The notes: generated from the sequence alone by a model not told the origin. Positions 1-11,790 are shown, counted from the first letter of the stretch. The stretch: DNA of 64,000 nucleotides from Ypsolopha sequella (GCA_934047225.1 OW203997.1:7054417-7118416); one strand, 5' to 3'. Numbers and translations are program-made.

Positions 1-200
1 TGTCTGTCTTCTCATCTATCATCCATCAGTCATATCAGTCGAAGCAAATCTTGATAGCGAAGGACACATTTTTAAACAGCCTTATCTCAAGTGAAATCAC
101 GCGAAGTTAAATGAAAGTTGCACCTTTTTGGTAAAAATATTCATCATCATGAGGTTTTTTAGACCACTAATTTTAGTTCTAAAATACGGCCTATGATACC
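1..200. repeat. Dispersed repeat, copy 1 of 2
   Basis: This stretch is similar over its length to 52505-52700 in the same orientation. Both hold 'catcatcatgaggttttt', the 'cacgcgaag' block and the 'gtcgaagcaaat / gtcggaagcaaat' block. No coding capacity is visible. The left end is cut by the window edge. The class of element is unknown. Confidence 0.6.
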
Positions 201-320
201 AAAATCTCGAAATGGTTTTCGAATAAACACACTTTAGCATAATTTAATCTAAGCGAATTTAAAAAAAATACTAAATCAATGTGACACCCCTAAGAAATCT
301 AGAAGCAGGGCGTGACTTGA

Positions 321-677
321 GTGGCAAAGCGTGTAAAGAATAACGTAGTGAGCAAGAAAACTTTTTCCAAAATGACGAATACAGCCTACAGACTCCTCAT
401 AACAGGCGACCAATATCTGTCAACACATCTGACTGAACCAGCAGATACAATCCACTCCAAAATTATATGTTTCGGTAGGCCAAACCAAAATGGCTTCTAT
501 ATTCATTACGTTAGAGTGTTCGTCTTCGGGAAAGATAAGTTTGTGGCGCTATACGTAAGATTGGAAGAGCCAATAGGATTGCAGTATCCCGTTTCGATTG
601 TTGAGAGAATTACTTGTACGCAAGATGTTGAACAAAAGACGTCTTTCTGGGCTGTATTGTCTATGATCTACTACTAG
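321..677 (+). other. Open frame of 118 codons without ATG start, unrecognised
   Basis: An uninterrupted frame starts at a GTG and ends at TAG; the first internal ATG is at codon 18. The inferred protein has no motif I recognise, no signal peptide and no membrane segment. It could be a chance open frame, an internal exon or an old mobile-element piece. No clear splice sites frame it. Confidence 0.12.
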
Positions 678-1610
678 CAGCAAGCGCGTTCAAAGATATC
701 AATATTATTAGCTATATTCTTATTATACTTTTTGACTGAATAAGGTCAACCCTATCAATGGGGATCAACACTACCAAATTATCCCTGTAGATGGCGCATC
801 GTTGATTCGGCAATAAAAACTGTCATTTCTGTAAATTGTTATGGTTTTTGCGTAGATTTTGTGATTTTCTATTATGTTCTTGGAATCATGCCTTTAAACA
901 ATGGTGTTATTTTATTTCCGAAAAAACCCAAATTTAAAAAGAATAACACAATAACAATAAAAATTATATAACATACTGGAATACAGTAATAGGAGGAAGT
1001 AAAAAGAACGCGAAATATTGGAAAAAAACCGGAACACACATAACAACAAAGTTTGACCCAGCCGGACCGTACTATTTATGGGCCGGACCTATGCTAGCGC
1101 CATCTGTTATTAGCTTTGCCTGCAAAGATTTCAAAAGTAAAGATAAGCCCTTACCTTACAATGCAGCACCAAAATGTTTCCACCTTTAAATGGGTGACGC
1201 TCACACTTTGGAATCAGTGCTCATCTGTACACAGTGATAGTTGGACGCCTTAAGTGCACAAAAAGTAAATCATTTTAACAACTTTGGTAGTCTGATCAGT
1301 TTGCTGACCGTAGGTAGACAGATTGCGCAGTCATAAGCATGCGCGCGTCGGCATTATGTTAACGCACACATTCAAAAACAATGCAATTGATTTTAGGTGC
1401 CAGGGCTCATCTAAACTTTTGAAATCTTTGTTTGCCTGTGGATCCCCATTAGGAGAGTACGAGGAAAGCGTTAGTTTCAAAAAGTCAAACGTCCATGGTT
1501 ACTAGTATATTTTGGATTTACTGGTGATTTAAACAGTTCAAGCAAAGAGCTTATAATAGTGTCAATTCGATGAAACACGAATTAACTTATTTGACAGGAC
1601 TAAACTTAAT
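678..1610. other. No recognisable feature
   Basis: AT-rich DNA; I see no gene, RNA gene or clear repeat border here. Confidence 0.5.
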
Positions 1611-1665
1611 TTAAGCATTCTGTCTTTTTCTTTCTGTATTGAAAAGACAGAGACAGGATGCTTAA
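1611..1665. repeat. Short imperfect inverted repeat
   Basis: 'ttaagcattctgtc' pairs with 'gacaggatgcttaa' about 30 bases further on, with a partly paired T/A-rich interior. It would fold as a hairpin of about 55 bases. It resembles the core of a small foldback element; nothing shows that it is expressed. Confidence 0.5.
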
Positions 1666-2674
1666 AATAAGATTGGTTATGCCGAATCGACACCAATATC
1701 ACTTATCGGCAATTATCCACAACTTATGAAAAAGCTGTATAAAATAATAAAAATAAAACAGATAAACAAAGAAGCTTTGAGAGTTTTAAGATCTGTTTTA
1801 ATATACAGTTGTAATTATTAAAATATAACTTGGTAATTTTCATTCGATATCACTTCGCAACTTCTTGGTAGCCGTATCTTAGCAACTTTGTAGAAAGTTA
1901 TTGCGAGTTTTATGAATAATTTTCTTCTATTTATCATTGCAAAATAGGCTTTAAACTTTGAACAATAAAGTTGTTTGTATGGAGATTGTTTTGTATACTT
2001 ATTTGTAATACGACTTCAGAATTACTCTATTGTACGGTTATGCGATGGTATGTACATTAAAATGGGAATAACAATAAAGTTGCGGAGGATTGCCCGAATT
2101 GTTTCCATTTCATGGCTATATTCGCATGAGTGACACGGTAAATTGTGCTTTATTACAAGGTTTTATGTTTCTTGGTTTCTTACAATGCTATGACATTCTT
2201 ATTCACTGCTATTAACATTCTTGTCGTACAGTATACACGTTATGAAGAAAAAATTGGGCAAATGCAAGTTGGACTCGCGCACTAATGTAACGCTAGCAAA
2301 ATACGAATAGTAACATGAAAAGAGCGATGAGCATAAGTAAATCTGAGCATTCCTTTTTTATTGAGCTTTCATATTGCTCGCAAAACTCGCTCAAATACCT
2401 TACAGTGTGTAAAATCCCTAGTAAGTAAGTAAGTAACCTTCGAGCATTAAAATAAATTAAGGGAAGTAATTTACTGTTGCGCTAAAAGTGATTTACCTGG
2501 GATATTACGCTCGGCTAATTCAAAAGTATCGCGCGATAAATTAACACCTTTTGCTTTGTTTCACTTTTTTGAAATAAAACAGTAAGAAAGGTGAAAAGAA
2601 AATAAGAAAATCTTTGCATCGTTTCCGTTGTAACAGACCGGCAAACCGATACTTAAGATTTTATTTTAGTTGCG
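1666..2674. other. No gene; one (GTAA)n microsatellite
   Basis: The only structure noted is a (GTAA)4 run at 2421-2436. A segment near 2263-2281 resembles the 'aagtgcgagt(t)ggactcgcgcac' end of the GGGTTCCGTA repeat family found elsewhere in the window. Confidence 0.5.
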
Positions 2675-2875
2675 GTCCAAAGAAAGGTATATAACGTTGT
2701 CGTTGAAAAAAAAACGTTTTGTGAAAAACCTCTCCATTGCTTTCTTGTATTCAAAGTTAAGTTGGAAAAATCCGGCCTTATTCCTTATAAAGGAAACCTC
2801 TGTGCGAAGTTTCAGCTTTCTAGGTCCAACGACTTGGACGTTGATGAGTCAATGAATGAGTGAGTGAGTGAATCA
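2675..2875. repeat. Probable dispersed repeat with (GAGT)n tail
   Basis: The segment ends in a GAGT/GAAT-type microsatellite (about 2855-2872), preceded by 'gcgaagtttcagctttctag'. Text of this kind is common in interspersed arthropod repeats. There is no second copy in this window, so this rests on recall of the pattern only. Confidence 0.3.
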
Positions 2876-2947
2876 GGACTTCTGTTAGTCTACTATATTG
2901 ATAATATTGATATATATTAACATATGATAGTCCAATTTTTTTCCGTC

Positions 2948-3110
2948 CATCGCGTCCATGGAAAGGTATCATTTTTTCCTATTATGCGCGATTAGGAGGC
3001 GCAGCGATCGTCTTAACAGCCACTCTGCAAATCAATGTTATCAATGTTTATATTAATTTCCGTAGATATTTGTAAAGACACACATCGGTTGTAAAGACAC
3101 ACATCGGGTT
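2948..3110. repeat. Dispersed repeat family, copy 1 of 3
   Basis: Shares 'tttttcctatt..gcgc', the 'gtcttaacagccac' block and 'tttccgtagatatt' with 10451-10605 (same strand) and, reversed, with the interior of 24044-24692. Copies are diverged. No coding sequence is visible. Confidence 0.5.
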
Positions 3111-3411
3111 ACTAAAACAATTGGGATGAACCCAATTCGTTCTCTCACGGGTAGCTTATACCAGCATCCAATTCGAGGCCCATGATTACAAAACAAACGT
3201 AATCATAACTCTGATTACGATTCAATCCTGACGAAGATGAGAATGTCTGCATATTAAAATAATCCACGTTTTGGGCTTTACTGCATTGTCATAGGAGCGA
3301 GTTTTGGATGAAAATGAATGAATTGTATAGCATGAAAGGTAAGTGCATGTAAATTAGCTTTTGTAAAATGAGTAATACGTCTGATTTCACAAGCCTATTG
3401 TAATACACATA

Positions 3412-3540
3412 TGAGTTTACTAGGTAGATCCGCTACATCAGCCATCTTCGGACTCATCAGCGTCGCACCGACTAGGAGTCGAAGTGGTCGCCATGACCGA
3501 TAACGGTCGGAGTGGACCATCATCACCATCATCACATATG
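3412..3540 (+). mobile_element. LINE 3' end with (ATC)n-type tail, copy 1 of 3
   Basis: Closely matches the reverse complement of 29858-29990: 'tttactaggtagatccgc', 'catcagccatcttcgg', then 'actaggagtcgaagtggtcg' and a run of ATC/ACC triplets. In the 29.9-kb copy the same text follows directly on a protein end with a zinc finger. This is therefore a 5'-truncated insertion of the same LINE, plus orientation. Confidence 0.6.
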
Positions 3541-3943
3541 AGTAACTGAAGTGTCTGCCCGAGCGTTCAGTTTGTCATGAAGATTTTAATGAAAATCAAT
3601 TGCTTTTAAAAAGCTAAGAACAAAAGTAAAATTACTTTTTCTATAATTCAAAAAAATTACAATTATATGGCATTCAAAGTTAGCTTTAAGGCATGTATTG
3701 TGAATTTGTAACGTCATCAAACACAATTTCATACTAAAAGTGATAAATATGAACTTCGGTAATAACAGGAAAATTTCAAAAATTAATAAGTAATATGTTT
3801 TGCTTTCCTTTACCATAAAAATTTACTGATATTTCACAACAGCAGATGGGCTCAGTATAGAATACAGAACTTCGTTAAAACATTTTGCAACGGCATGTAT
3901 GCAGTTTTCTCAATTGATTTTTTGATGACTTTCTGTTGAGTAC
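3541..3943. other. No recognisable feature
   Basis: AT-rich; nothing supported. Confidence 0.5.
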
Positions 3944-4105
3944 AAAAGGGGTTGCCTAGCTCCACTCCACTTCGCTTCGCTTCGCTTTGCTCGGCTCCCG
4001 AATTTATGATTACGTGCAACCTATCCGCTCGCCCCTTGCCCGCCATTGTACCTATTTTTGACTTGTTGTTGAAAAGCATCAAAATCATGCGTGGCAAGAT
4101 AATTC
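3944..4105. repeat. Dispersed repeat with 'cgcttcgctcggctc' core, copy 1 of 3
   Basis: Shares layout with 51641-51790 and 55268-55430: a run of ctcc/cttcgct units, 'gctcggctcc', an AT gap, 'cgctc..cgc', then 'acctatttttgact'. No open frame is conserved between the copies. Confidence 0.5.
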
Positions 4106-4436
4106 GGTAGATAACAAAAGCGAAGATTATGAGCAAATCTTCTAAAAGCGTAGTCATTTTCCACTGTTTTGACATCTTTCCAGACTCAGTCTAGTGAAAG
4201 GACTGATTACTAGAGATGTTTAGTAAGAAGACGTAATCAATTGGAATATTTGAAGATGTGGTATCTCTAGGGACGTTCCCGAAATTCCTAACATCTCCAT
4301 TTCCCTGCGACATTTATATTGCGACTCGACAGGTTAAATTTTCATTATTTTTATAAAGTTTCAGGATTTTATTTCAGCTGGGACTGTTTAAATATCTCTT
4401 TACTGTATTTTGTATGCAGTGACTGTTGCTAAATTA

Positions 4437-4510
4437 CATTTATGCGAACCTGTACTGAATACATAAAAGTATTCAGTATTCATTTTAACGTTAACACAGG
4501 TTCGCATAAA
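4437..4510. repeat. 74-bp palindromic element
   Basis: Outer arms 'atttatgcgaacctgt' and 'acaggttcgcataaat' are perfect complements. An inner pair 'actgaatac'/'gtattcagt' nests inside. A small foldback (MITE-like) sequence; duplicated flanks are not clear. Confidence 0.6.
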
Positions 4511-4899
4511 TATTAATTTATGTGAATGGGAAACAGGTTCTTTTTAAAAATCTAAACAATGACCCACAAAACTGCATATACAAATGCTATTCAAAAATTA
4601 TTATCAACAACTGTTATTTTATTCACGAGACACTGTCTATTTTTGCAAACCTAAAGAAAAGCGTTACTATGCAAAGCAATTTTATGCAAAAGACTTTTCA
4701 CAGGAAAATGTTTAGCCAACACATCTAAACCCAACGTGTTGTTGCGCTGGAAGTAAAGAGGTAACAGTTTTGCCTTTTACATTTTATTAAGGTTAAGTGA
4801 AATAAGATAAACCTACAAGAAACTCACAACAAAGCGAGCCTTTGGATCTAGTTAAAAGATTATGCTTGCCTAAAACACTGATTCCATATTTACTAGCAA
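4511..4899. other. No recognisable feature
   Basis: AT-rich; a 68-codon open frame at 4522-4728 has no supporting signal. Confidence 0.45.
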
Positions 4900-4907
4900 C
4901 ATACACG

Positions 4908-5170
4908 CAGTGGCGTGCACAGAACTTTTTTCCGGAAAAGCAATCAGAAGGTCAAGTACGACAATAAAAAAAATACGAAAAAATTTAAATAACACTTTGA
5001 AAAAAAAAAAGTTTGTTTGAAAATGTTCACTCTAGGAAAGGCAGTGCCTACCCTGGCGTCATACTAACTTTTTTTTTTCAAAGTGTTATTAAAAAAATTT
5101 TATATTTTTTTTATTGTCGTACTTGACCTTCTGATTGCTTTTCCGGAAAAAAGTTCTGTGCACGCCACTG
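4908..5170. mobile_element. 263-bp hAT-type MITE with perfect 8-bp target duplication
   Basis: Terminal inverted repeats of about 70 bp begin 'CAGTGGCGTGCACAGAA' and close with its complement. The direct repeat CATACACG lies immediately outside both ends (4900-4907 and 5171-5178). An 8-bp duplication and CAGTGGCG termini are hallmarks of the hAT superfamily. The interior is short and non-coding, so the element is non-autonomous. Confidence 0.85.
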
Positions 5171-5178
5171 CATACACG

Positions 5179-7488
5179 TATGGTTGGAAGACGCGAGTGT
5201 TTAACAAAATAATAATTTAATAGAACTCGATTGCAGCCTCAAACAAATGAAAGCCATATTTTATGCAAAAGTATATAAATTTGTTCATCATTGCATGTAG
5301 GGGCTTTTTATATTTTTCAAGCCAATTAAAAATAAATTAAATGTATTGCATGACGCTCAGAAATTTGCTATGTTTAAACTTGCATTCTCTGAGAGCTTAG
5401 TTTGAAAGTTATTTTAAACTGTGAAGTAGAAAGATGCTTGCTGCCAAACTTTTCTATATTATCTTTTACCACAATACTGGTTAGCTGGAAGAAACCTCTT
5501 TTGAAACAATAATATTTTACATAAGCCATATAGAAAAGTGTGTGAAATACGAGATTTAAGAATTGTATCACTAACTTTATATTCTCTGACTAAAGTGAGA
5601 GTAAGACAAAGTAGATAATTTTCAATTTTTACGAGATAATTTCGCCGTTTCGTATCTCTTGCGAAGGTATTGCATGGCTGACCAAACCTTTGAGTTTTTC
5701 TTATAAAATTCAGAGTTAATCTTTTACTGTAATATCCTGTTTCGTTATTATTCACGAATATTTACGATGCGATGTGTGTGTGGGTCTTTTCTCTAGATCT
5801 ACTAAATACTGCAGGTACAGTGGTGTGTATACATGTACCAGGGTGTGTTGGTGTGTAAAGGAAAATAGTAAAGCAAAGTAAGCTCCAATTTAGTTAGCAT
5901 ATTGCTAGGTAAGATACAAATCCTACTTGCTTCTTGTACTCTTCCCTACTTTTCGTATTTTCTCTATTTTGTGCTATCGAAATCCGATCGAGATATAATC
6001 TAGTTCTATCGTAAAACCTGGAACAAAGAAGCATCTAGATTCATTCGATCTAGATTTATGCTACGATATTTTATCTCAAAATCTTAAACAGTCTAGCTAG
6101 CTAACTAGTAAATAGACCTTTGGCCTGGCCCTAAGTCTGAATTTAAGCAGAAAAGTAATGTAAATATAATATGAAGGCTTTTACAAGTGTAAAATAGTTG
6201 AACTAAGAAACTGTTCCCTGAAATATTAATATTATCGCTAGTATATTTTACCTCCATTCAGCATTGAATATAATATAATCTTGTGGATAAAAATATGATG
6301 TCATAAATGTGATATAGAAATTAAGGTCAAAAGAACGAGGGTCACAAATGAAGGCCTCCAGTACCCATGGCGCAAGATATCGTAAATATACAATTTACTG
6401 TACACGGACCCAAACTGGACCTCTTTACGATGACGTCATCTACAGGCCGATCTTAGAGGACCTTTGGGCTTTGCCAATAACTGCTGTACAGGAAATTGCT
6501 GTTATTTGGGTCTTTCAGTTGAAATGGTTTTCAGTCGCGTGCAGAGCAATTTGTTCGGAATAGCGTTTGTAACAAAATTTAATTTATGAATATGCAAATT
6601 GTGTTCATTCAAGTGAATTTTAAGCGTATGTCTTATACAAAGAAATGTCTTATACATGTTTAAGGCTGAGAAAAATAACATACTCGAAAGTCGTTTACCA
6701 CGTATGTTAATTTTTTTTAAAAACTTTCGAATATTTTTCATATTACCTCAATACCCCTTGATCAATTTTGTTTTCAATCTGTGACCTAACGACAGACATA
6801 AATATCTCTACAGCAGTTTTCGTTTTTAGACAAAACCGATAAAAATTACTTAATTTTTTGGGTAAATATACGAAATCCTTTATATGAAAAATGATATTAA
6901 TATTAAAAATTATAAAATGATCACAGTATTTCACCAACAGGCACCGATCCACCATAGATTATTTTGCACTTAGATTTCCGCCATTTGCAAATTTAATTAG
7001 TCCGCAAAGAGTAAAGTTGGGCCTCAACTTGTCCGACAGAATGTTAGACGAAGCGAGAGTAGGTACAGTGAGAGAAGTAGGGGGGGGTGTTATAAATTGT
7101 TGTCAGAATTCATCACAAAACATGGTGGCGGTACACGGCAAACAATGTCTTAATTGAATTTTGGATGACGTCGTTGTCGTCGCCGGGAATATTTTCAGAA
7201 AAAGTTGTCTTTCAGCTCCTTTATCGTCGATATTATATGATAACATTGAGAGATGTGAATATGTTGCTTCAGTTTTAAAATAATTCTAACCTAAACAAAC
7301 GATCAACACGAACAAAACCACTAAAACTGTAAAAAAAGCGAAGTGTTGAACTATGATCGCTAGCTCGGTACGATTTGATTATATCCAGGTGTCTAAAATT
7401 AGGATTTGAAAGACAAAAACAATTTAATATAAACAATTTAATTATGGTTTCCGTCTGCAGTAATTGGAACTAGGTTAATTGACAATAA
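5179..7488. other. 2.3 kb without a recognised gene or repeat
   Basis: AT-rich DNA with scattered short open frames lacking start context, splice structure or family motifs. I could not support any of them. Confidence 0.45.
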
Positions 7489-7560
7489 TATTGATGATGC
7501 TGATGACCCACTCCGACCATTTTTGGTCATGGAGACCACTTCGACTCCTAATTAAATTAA
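7489..7560 (-). mobile_element. LINE 3' tail, copy 2 of 3
   Basis: 'cccactccgaccatttttgg', 'cttcgactccta' and an adjoining gatgatgctgatga run match the reverse complement of 3412-3540 and the plus-strand text near 29855-29920. Only the last ~70 bp of the element is present. Confidence 0.55.
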
Positions 7561-7737
7561 TATAAAATCTGACCCTAGAAACTTGCGTGCTTAGAACTTT
7601 ATTTGCTTTATTTTTAAGCTTGCTTTTTTGCTTAGGTAATTAAATTTTTGAAAATTAGTTTTGATGAAAAAGTAACTTCTAAATTCAGGAAGGACCCACA
7701 ACGCAAAGAAGGGTTAAGAAAATAAAACATTACTTAC

Positions 7738-8107
7738 GTAGAACAGTTTCCACAGTATCCCTTGTGCACTGCCAAAGGAAATGAAAAAAATGCACAAAGC
7801 GCTGCCAGAGAGGGATTCTTTCTTCTAAGAAGGCTGTGTCTGTAAACCTCACCCGTTTCTTCCCCGCCTTCCCTTTACTCTTTTTACCGGGTCTTCTATC
7901 TTTCAAACTCGATTTAGTAGTTTGCACTGCAATTGGTACACTTTTTTCCGTCTCATCTTCACTTTGCACCGTAATTACATGCGTTTTCAAATCGATGCTG
8001 TAATCACTCACATTGTTTTTAGATTTATTTTGTTTTACATTGAGCGGTCTAATTTTGAAGCTCGCTTTTGTCGATGCACTCGCGATATCCGTATTGGCAA
8101 CGATCAC
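7738..8107 (-). CDS. Candidate 5' coding exon of an unidentified host gene (alternative to 19966-20140)
   Basis: Minus-strand frame open for about 123 codons. It ends at a consensus donor: CTAC|GTAAGT, exon end at 7738, phase 1. The inferred peptide is polar, then strongly basic (about residues 71-87, RRPGKKSKGKAGKKR), then holds RVRF (85-88), which fits the RVxF docking motif for protein phosphatase 1, then PLWQRFVHFFHFLWQ, an aromatic amphipathic stretch. A second minus-strand exon candidate at 19966-20140 ends with a similar PLYRRLFHY stretch and the same donor phase, suggesting alternative exons spliced to one downstream exon. No ATG opens this frame: the nearest upstream ATG (ATGGTGTAA) is closed by an in-frame TAA at once, so the true 5' border is unknown and may be an acceptor. 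Product not recognised. Confidence 0.45.
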
Positions 8108-8737
8108 TTACACCATTTTATTCAGACGCACGATAGACGCAACAGTTGTGTAAATACACAAAATATACAATCCCGACTGTAGATAAATCACATGTATACA
8201 CACACTAATACTATTTTCGAGAATTCAACAGACGACACTTTGCAGACTTTGGCTGAGTTTCAAGGGTTAATATTTAAGAACACTTTAAACTACCAGCGCG
8301 TTAAACCGTTATTCACCTCGGAACGCGATTATGTAGTACGAAATATGCGAAATTACTCTAAATATTGTTTGTTTAATGCCACCAGGTCGTGTTTCGGATA
8401 AGAACTGACGAGGTACATTTTATGTTGGTCTAATGCCAAACTATTATTATGCGACAATTTAGATGCTATCCAATTATAAATTGGCAAAAATAACGGGCTT
8501 GTGTTGACCTAATTTGAATTGTAGAAGGTATTGTTTAGGTGCATGAAAAATACCGTGCATTCGAAGTAGCATTCATACGGACGGACCTCGATCTTTTGTA
8601 GGAGTATTTCTCTGCTATTTTTTTCTTCTATATAAATACTTGCTTTAAAGGTTCGTAGACAAAAATATTGTAGTTACAATCTCAATGGAAAGCATATAAA
8701 AGTAATATGAATATAAGTAAATTTTACATCATTTTTA
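8108..8737. other. No recognised gene
   Basis: Includes the sequence upstream of the 7738-8107 exon on the minus strand. On that strand 'ttatctacag' (near 8167-8176) is an acceptor-like site, but the frame after it meets stops before the open stretch. No convincing promoter element. Confidence 0.4.
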
Positions 8738-8970
8738 ATTGTAGCTCAATGGTAGAACGCTGGCCTGTCAATCTGGAAATCCAGGTTCGATCCCCGGGTA
8801 GGCTCGAACCAGAGCTTTCGGAATTTATGAGCATAGTATTTGTTTGTATTTACCACTTGCTGAACGGTGAAGGACAACATCGTAAGAAAACCTGCATGCC
8901 CTAAAAAGCGTGTATTCGTGACCGAAGTACGGCGATAGGGATCACAACCCATATTGGGATGTAATAATCG
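8738..8970 (+). mobile_element. tRNA-derived SINE
   Basis: The head contains an A box, 'TAGCTCAATGG', and 35-40 bases on a B box, 'GGTTCGATCCCC', i.e. internal RNA polymerase III promoter elements. The body continues through 'tcggaatttatgagcatag', 'cacttgctgaacggtgaagg' and 'aaaacctgcatgcc', wording shared in part with the SINE pieces at 23735-23850 and 38344-38520. Acceptor-stem pairing is poor, so this is a SINE and not a functional tRNA gene. Confidence 0.75.
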
Positions 8971-9540
8971 TTCGTGAAACGCGTGTTTACCGAGTATGGA
9001 CTGTGCTTCGCATTTGACAGTTCACACTCAGATCACTTCTGACATTCATCAGGGATTCATGTCATGATGATATATTTATTTATTTATTGATTTTACAGAA
9101 TTGACGACCAGTTTCAAAATTGAGAACATCTCTTTTGTAGATGAATCAGGAAATCACAGCAAATCCCTTAACTTGAAACTTACAAATATGAAATCGGAGG
9201 TAAGTTAAGTATCATACTCGTATAATAATGTCATTATTTGTTACCGTGCTTTTTAAATAGAAAGCGTGAATTAAACTTGATCCCTACAATAACAGGTGGT
9301 AGTTAATCGGCCGGTTAATCATTTATGTAAATTCCCGGCACATGTGGTCTAGGGATTTTCTAATAATTCCTAGAAATGGATATTGGAAAAGTAATAACTA
9401 CTCGTTTGTCCAATGCGCTCCTGACTCGAGAAGAACGAAACGTGTTTGATATTAATTCTGATAAAATATTAAATTATACTAAAGACAAAAATAATATAAA
9501 ATCAAGTTTAACTGAAAAAAAGATTTTCAAGTCATAAGTC
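8971..9540. other. No recognisable feature
   Basis: A (TTTA)n patch near 9073-9090 and otherwise unremarkable DNA. Confidence 0.45.
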
Positions 9541-9636
9541 CGCCTTTGTACATAATTGTGTTAAATAATTGTTTTTTTTTCTGTTTTTAATATGTCTTGT
9601 GTACAATAAAGTGTCGATTCATTCATTCATTCATAT
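9541..9636 (+). mobile_element. LINE 3' end with (ATTC)n tail
   Basis: 'gtgtacaataaagtgtcga' carries a polyadenylation signal (AATAAA) followed by ATTCATTCATTCATTC. A short microsatellite directly after an AATAAA region is the usual 3' end of several insect LINE clades. No coding part is attached. Confidence 0.4.
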
Positions 9637-10450
9637 ATAGTTCATTATTTATGCGTTTACAGTTTATAATCATCCCTAAAACTCTCCCATTTCAATGGAT
9701 AAAAAGTCTATTTTTTTTGCGATTTGATCCTCTTAGTTCTCATAACTCCAAAAAGATTCAGTCGATCTTTTATCATTCGAGCATACTTCCGTCTCTGACA
9801 TACGCTTAAAGAGTGTGATAGAGATGGATATATGATCGAACGATAAACAATCGATTTTTTACTTTTCACTCAGATCGTGGCACAGATCCACTTAAAGGTG
9901 TATCCACACTTTTGACATAGCTCCGTGACCTTGTCAGCAACGCGTGTTAATACCAATAAAGTGGACAGTATTTGTAACGCAAAAATTTGTCACGACGTAC
10001 TGTCGCGATCATCCCAAACGCCCGAAGAAACGACCGAACATGAAATAATAGGCGAATGTTATACGGTGTACAATATAATATTCGCCCAACAACGGTGGTC
10101 TGTGTAATTTTACGCATTTATGACGCGTCTCACGCATAAGGCAATCCAATTAAGGGCCTTACTGTTGCCCAATGGGTACTTTCTAAAGCCTACTCCTCGT
10201 TTATGGGCAAACTAAAAATAATGAAAAAATTTATTATGAATTATCAACTCTTAGACAACATTTGCAACATTTTTCTTTTTCATACCACCAAAACTTCTCC
10301 ATGAAATTTTTATTTAACTGAAAAGTGTTTTTTGGCTTGAATTTCCTACTGCTCCTAAGTGGCTTGGTCGATTGAATTTATTTATGCTTTGATAAAAAGA
10401 TAAATTAGATGGCTATAAACATAACATAGGATTATTCAATGGAACAATTA
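9637..10450. other. No recognisable feature
   Basis: Short open frames only; none with supporting signals. Confidence 0.45.
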
Positions 10451-10605
10451 CGTCCAAGTAAAAAGTATAATTTTCTCCTATTTCGCCCTATCAAGGTCGC
10501 AGTTAGCGTCGTAACAGCCACTATGCATTGCGCGCTGATATGAACGTTATGTCAATGTCGTTTCCGTTGATATTCGTACTGACAAATATCGAGCTGCTAA
10601 TTTGG
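10451..10605. repeat. Dispersed repeat family, copy 2 of 3
   Basis: Matches 2948-3110: 'ttttctcctatttcgcccta', 'gtcgtaacagccactatgca', 'tttccgttgatattcgt'. The third copy is reversed inside 24044-24692. Confidence 0.5.
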
Positions 10606-10883
10606 CGAAGGTAATCGCCTTAATGTCGGTTTTTTCAAAGAATGTCCGCTATTATCCGCGTGACCAGAAGATGTCTGCTACACTTGAATTTATGTTACCC
10701 GTCGAAGCGCACCAGTTGATACAGTGGCACTATTGTACGGTCACTGGATATTGGTGAATTGTATTGTGACATGCCATCCTAAATTGGTGATAAACTGGGC
10801 ACCAGCTTTTTTAACTTTGGGCCTACAAAATTAACCACATATATTTAATAGTCCGTTGTTGACAAATATATGAAATATCTGTT

Positions 10884-11292
10884 AAGGCGATATGCGAAAA
10901 AAATACGGGTGTTTCTTTTCTATGAAATATTTCATGAAATACACGGACAATTTTAATAAATTTCTGGTATATGCTTTTTGACTATATAATCTAGGGTTTT
11001 GAAATTGGAAAACATGTTTGGATAAATTTTCCTCGATAGAAATAATTGTTGAAATGAGGTCTTCAAACACACTTTTTCTCCTCGTTTGACGAATAGGAAT
11101 CATATACAGAACTCATACATATTAATTAGATGTGATTCAACAATATCTAGAGATTTGATATTAGAAAATTTGCTAGCTATTTTAGTTTTTTTAATAAAAA
11201 TATAAAACCAACTTTTTTCCCTTTTGCCCTGAATCCGCCCCTCTCGCACTGCGCGATTTTTCGCTTGGAGTGACAGGGACAAAAATAAAATT
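10884..11292. repeat. Repeat family 'gcgatatgcg...ctctcgcac', copy 1, left arm of a large inverted pair
   Basis: Begins 'gcgatatgcgaaaaaaatac' and ends near 'ctctcgcactgcgcgatttt'. The reverse complement recurs at 11428-11790, and a copy in that second orientation sits at 14216-14577. Diverged relatives occur at 53976-54530 and 62090-62370. Open frames across it are not conserved between copies. Element class unknown. Confidence 0.7.
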
Positions 11293-11427
11293 CGCATAGC
11301 CTCTTAAATGATACGTTCATGTATCACCAACACGTGTCCACACCGAACCGATCAATTGGGTAATCAATACATATAATAAAAGAGAAGAACCCGGTGTATC
11401 TGCACATTGAAGAAAAGTAATGAAATA

Positions 11428-11790
11428 ATCCAAGCGAAAAATCGCGCAGTGCGAGAGGGGCGGATTCAGGGCAAAAGGGAAAAAAGTTGGTTTTATATTT
11501 CTATTAAAAAAAAAATTGCTAGCAAAATTTAAAATATCAAATCTCTAGATATTGTTAAAACACACCTAATAAAATATGTTTGACTTCTGTATATGGTTAA
11601 AAGTGTGTAAGAAGACGTCATTTCAACAATTATTTTTATCAAGGAAAATTTATACAAACATGTGTTCCAATTTCAAAACCCTAGATTATATAGTCAAAAT
11701 GCATATACCAGAAACTGATTATAATTTTCCGTGTATGTCTTGAAATACACAGAAAAGAAACACCCGTATTTTTTTCGCATATCGCCTTAA
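11428..11790. repeat. Same family, copy 2, right arm of the inverted pair
   Basis: Starts 'aaaaatcgcgcagtgcgaga' and ends 'cgcatatcgcctta', complementary to 10884-11292 with scattered mismatches and small gaps. With a spacer of about 135 bp, a transcript through both arms could fold into a ~360-bp hairpin. Confidence 0.7.

Noticed and set aside
1611..1665. microRNA precursor
   Set aside because: Hairpin exists but resembles a small foldback repeat; no evidence of a conserved mature sequence.
8738..8812. Functional tRNA gene
   Set aside because: A and B boxes are good but stems are incomplete and the sequence continues into a SINE body.
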